Positions 4,929 through 7,367 of a stretch of DNA of 7,367 nt are shown here, piece by piece. The stretch is from NCBI GenBank assembly GCA_002383405.1, contig DFYS01000045.1:16376-23742 (forward strand). Direction: 5' to 3'. Origin of the DNA: Moorella sp. UBA4076. GTDB taxonomy: Bacteria; Bacillota; DSM-521; Neomoorellales; Neomoorellaceae. Every line of letters starts with the position of its first letter. The first letter of the stretch is position 1. The translations under genes were made by a program, and so were the position numbers. The notes below the pieces were generated by a model that saw only the letters and a list, made by a program, of their open reading frames with translations, did not search any database and was not told the origin of the DNA.

Positions 4929-7367
4929 GCTCACCGATATGATCTCCGGCCGCTGTTGCAGCTGCCGCTGCCAGCGGAAAACTCGTTCCATAACCTCCAG
5001 GGGTGTGGCCGCCATCAGATGCAACCCGGCCAGTTCCTCCAGCACCTGTCTTTCGCTGCTATTGATCGAGGCGATTTGCCTTACTTTAGGTACCGGCTGC
5101 CTCTCCCCGCCGGGTTGCTGCTCTAAAAGCTCCTGCGCCCTCTCCAAGACCGGCGCCGGCAGCCCGGCCAGGCGGGCGACATGGATGCCGTAGCTTTTAT
5201 CTGTACTCCCGGCAACAATGGTCCGCAGGAAGGTGATATCCTCTCCTTCCTCACGTACGGCCACGCAGTAATTCTCCACCCCGGCGAGCCTGTCGGCCAG
5301 GGTCACCAGTTCGTGGTAATGGGTGGCAAAAAGGGTACGGGCGCCGACAGTATCATGCAGGTACTCCGTGACCGCCCTGGCGATGCTCAAACCATCAGCG
5401 GTGCTTGTCCCGCGCCCGACTTCGTCCAGGATGACCAGGCTGCGGCGGGTAGCATGGCGCAGGATAGCGGCTACTTCCTGCATCTCTACCATAAAAGTGC
5501 TCATACCGGCGAAAAGATCGTCGGCTGCACCGACGCGGGTAAAGATGCGGTCCACCACCCCCACCCGCGCCCGGCGGGCGGGAACAAAGCTGCCGATCTG
5601 GGCCAGGAGCACTATCAGCGCCACCTGGCGGATATAGGTTGATTTGCCGGCCATATTGGGTCCGGTGATAATATGGACGCGCTGTTCCCCATCGTCCAGG
5701 TAGGTATCGTTGGGCACAAAGGCACCCGGGCTTCCCACCCGCTCAACGACCGGATGGCGGCCCTGTTCAATATGGATAATCGGGCTGTTGTCCACCAGGG
5801 GACAGGTGTAATTATTATCCACGGCTACGGTGGCCAAAGAAAGAAGGGCATCCAGGATCCCCAGGGCGCGGGCTGTACGCTGAATGCGGGGCAGGACTGC
5901 GAGCACCTCTTCCCGGAGAGTTTGAAACAGCTCATACTCCAGCTCCACCAGTCGCTCTTCGGCGCCCAGCACCTGACGTTCTAATTCCTGGAGGCGTGCC
6001 GTAACAAACCGTTCGGCATTGGCCAGGGTTTGTTTGCGTTCATAATCAGCCGGTACCTGGGGGAGGTTGGGGCGGGTCACCTCGATGTAATAACCAAAAA
6101 CCCGGTTGTATCCTACTTTGAGGGATTTGATCCCCGTCCGTTCTCGTTCCTCGGCTTCCAGGCCGGCGATCCATTCGCGGCCATGGCCGGCTGCCTGGCG
6201 CAGGCCATCGACTTCAGCGTTAAAGCCGGGCCGGATTAAACCGCCTTCATGGGTGCTCCCCGGCGGGTCATCGACGATGGCCCGGCCCAGGAGGTCGGCC
6301 AGCTCAGCAAGGGGGTCCAACTGCTCCTTTATTTGCAGCAAAAAAACCGCCTGCACGCCGGCCAGGAACTCTAAAACTGACGGCACCACGGTCAGTGAGC
6401 TTTGCAGCGACTTCAGATCCCGCCCGCCGGCTGTCCCAAGGGCTACCCGGCCGGCCAGGCGCTCCAGGTCGCGTACAGACTGCAGGCTCGCGCGCAGCTC
6501 CTGGCGCAGGATGAAGCCATCCACCAGCTCGGCTGCAGCTTCCTGGCGGGCTTTGATATCGCCGACATCCACCAGGGGCTGCTCCAACCAGCGCCTCAGG
6601 GTACGCGCCCCCATGGCGGTGATGGTTTTATCCAGGACCCATAATAAAGTACCTTCCCGCTTTTGTTCGCGGCCGCAGGTCACCAGCTCCAGGTTGCGCC
6701 GGGTGGCCTGATCAAGAAGCATCCGCGCCGCCGTTGCGGCCGCCCGCGGGTTGTCCATGTGAGCCAGGGAGCTGCGCTGGGTAGCCTGAAGGAAGGCGAG
6801 AATCATGGCCGTGGCAATAGCAGCCGGCGGTGGTAACTCCACCCCCGCCAGGGCATCTTTACCGAAGTGCTCGGCGAGCAGCTGCCGTGCTGTTTCCGGG
6901 TTAGACGCCGGTACCCGGCTGGTAACCACGCCGCGGGTATAAAGCTGCAGCTGCCGGCAAAAGGACGTGTCCGCGGCCAGTTCGGTGGGCAACAGGTATT
7001 CGGCCGGCAGCAAACGCACCAGCTCGTCCAGAAGTTCTTCCCGGCCCGGGCAAAGGGTGAATTGAAACTCACCGGTCGAGGCATCAGCCCAGGCCAGGCC
7101 GAAGTTACTGCCATCTTTTACTATTGCCGCCAGGTAGTTATTGCTGTCATCCGGCAGGGCTCTGGCATCAATAATAGTTCCCGGGGTAACCACCCGGATG
7201 ACCTCCCGCCGTACCAGGCCTTTCGCCTGGCGGGGGTCCTCCACCTGTTCACAGATAGCCACTTTATAACCCCTGGCGATCAGGCGCGCCAGGTAACCGT
7301 CGGCGGCGTGATAGGGAACCCCGCACATCGGCGCCGCTTCCCGGCCGCCGCGTGAGGTTAACACCAG
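4920..7367 (-). CDS. mutS: DNA mismatch repair protein MutS (N-terminal end cut by window)
   Basis: The mismatch-recognition ATPase that binds mispairs and small loops as a dimer and recruits MutL. There are 815 residues visible; comparison with B. subtilis MutS suggests about 50 are missing, including the Phe-x-Glu mismatch-reading motif. The visible part starts in domain I at LVLTSRGG, followed by APMCGVPYHAADGYL, VAICEQVEDP and VVTPGT. The connector, lever and clamp domains follow, with GYNRVFGYYIEVT as a clear landmark. The ATPase domain has Walker A GPNMAGKST (nt 5637-5663), the dimer-interface STFMVEMQEV (about nt 5473-5505), Walker B LVILDEVGRGTSTADG (about nt 5392-5440), ATHYHEL (about nt 5308-5330) and KSYGIHVARLAGLP. 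The C-terminal helical end MAATPLEVMERVFRWQ is present. The usual clamp-binding QLSFF-like motif before it is not evident; QIASI lies near its place. A GTG close to the right edge is an internal Val (LVLTSR), not the start. It ends 4 nt before mutL. Confidence 0.97.
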   Translation of the reverse strand: MVLTSRGGREAAPMCGVPYHAADGYLARLIARGYKVAICEQVEDPRQAKGLVRREVIRVVTPGTIIDARALPDDSNNYLAAIVKDGSNFGLAWADASTGEFQFTLCPGREELLDELVRLLPAEYLLPTELAADTSFCRQLQLYTRGVVTSRVPASNPETARQLLAEHFGKDALAGVELPPPAAIATAMILAFLQATQRSSLAHMDNPRAAATAARMLLDQATRRNLELVTCGREQKREGTLLWVLDKTITAMGARTLRRWLEQPLVDVGDIKARQEAAAELVDGFILRQELRASLQSVRDLERLAGRVALGTAGGRDLKSLQSSLTVVPSVLEFLAGVQAVFLLQIKEQLDPLAELADLLGRAIVDDPPGSTHEGGLIRPGFNAEVDGLRQAAGHGREWIAGLEAEERERTGIKSLKVGYNRVFGYYIEVTRPNLPQVPADYERKQTLANAERFVTARLQELERQVLGAEERLVELEYELFQTLREEVLAVLPRIQRTARALGILDALLSLATVAVDNNYTCPLVDNSPIIHIEQGRHPVVERVGSPGAFVPNDTYLDDGEQRVHIITGPNMAGKSTYIRQVALIVLLAQIGSFVPARRARVGVVDRIFTRVGAADDLFAGMSTFMVEMQEVAAILRHATRRSLVILDEVGRGTSTADGLSIARAVTEYLHDTVGARTLFATHYHELVTLADRLAGVENYCVAVREEGEDITFLRTIVAGSTDKSYGIHVARLAGLPAPVLERAQELLEQQPGGERQPVPKVRQIASINSSERQVLEELAGLHLMAATPLEVMERVFRWQRQLQQRPEIISVSRR

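Noticed and set aside
7362..7364. GTG near the right edge as the MutS start
   Set aside because: It is the Val of the conserved LVLTSR segment. The frame is open to the window edge, and about 50 conserved residues are expected upstream.
1..7367. CRISPR, transposon ends, tRNA, riboswitch or phage signals
   Set aside because: I looked for regular direct repeats, terminal inverted repeats, cloverleaf-like segments and long structured leaders and saw none; the intergenic gaps are all under 120 nt.

Overview
The window reads as a chromosomal stretch of an endospore-forming, GC-rich member of the Firmicutes (Clostridia). The gene content and style recall Moorella and its relatives, which is recognition from memory and not a search result. 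Support comes from a SpoVK-type sporulation ATPase, a Gram-positive Hfq, strong GGAGG-type ribosome binding sites, and a MutL that carries the endonuclease-type C-terminal domain found in bacteria lacking MutH.

All recognisable genes lie on the minus strand, so the biological order runs from the right edge to the left: mutS (5' end cut off by the window), mutL, miaA, hfq, a small cysteine-rich protein with two DUF1540 repeats, and spoVK (3' end cut off). Gaps between genes are 4 nt (mutS-mutL), 30 nt (mutL-miaA), 45 nt (miaA-hfq), 111 nt (hfq-DUF1540) and 113 nt (DUF1540-spoVK). Coding density is high and there is no gene-free stretch over 300 bases. I see no tRNA, rRNA, CRISPR, insertion sequence, prophage or other sign of transfer.

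Functionally, mutS and mutL form the mismatch-repair pair and appear translationally coupled: the mutL ribosome binding site contains the mutS stop codon. miaA (tRNA A37 prenylation) and hfq (RNA chaperone) follow in the classical bacterial mutL-miaA-hfq order. A good sigma-A-like promoter in the last codons of miaA should let hfq be transcribed on its own. The DUF1540 gene has its own -10 box upstream and a clean intrinsic terminator downstream. spoVK follows with a promoter-like region that touches the terminator T-tract and also fits a mother-cell sigma-K/sigma-E pattern.

I did not find a convincing new system. The points worth a second look are a roughly 69-residue N-terminal extension on MutL started from a TTG with an exceptionally strong Shine-Dalgarno, a missing final Glu in the MutL endonuclease motif, a MutS tail without an obvious clamp-binding motif, and the regulatory layout around hfq, the DUF1540 gene and spoVK.
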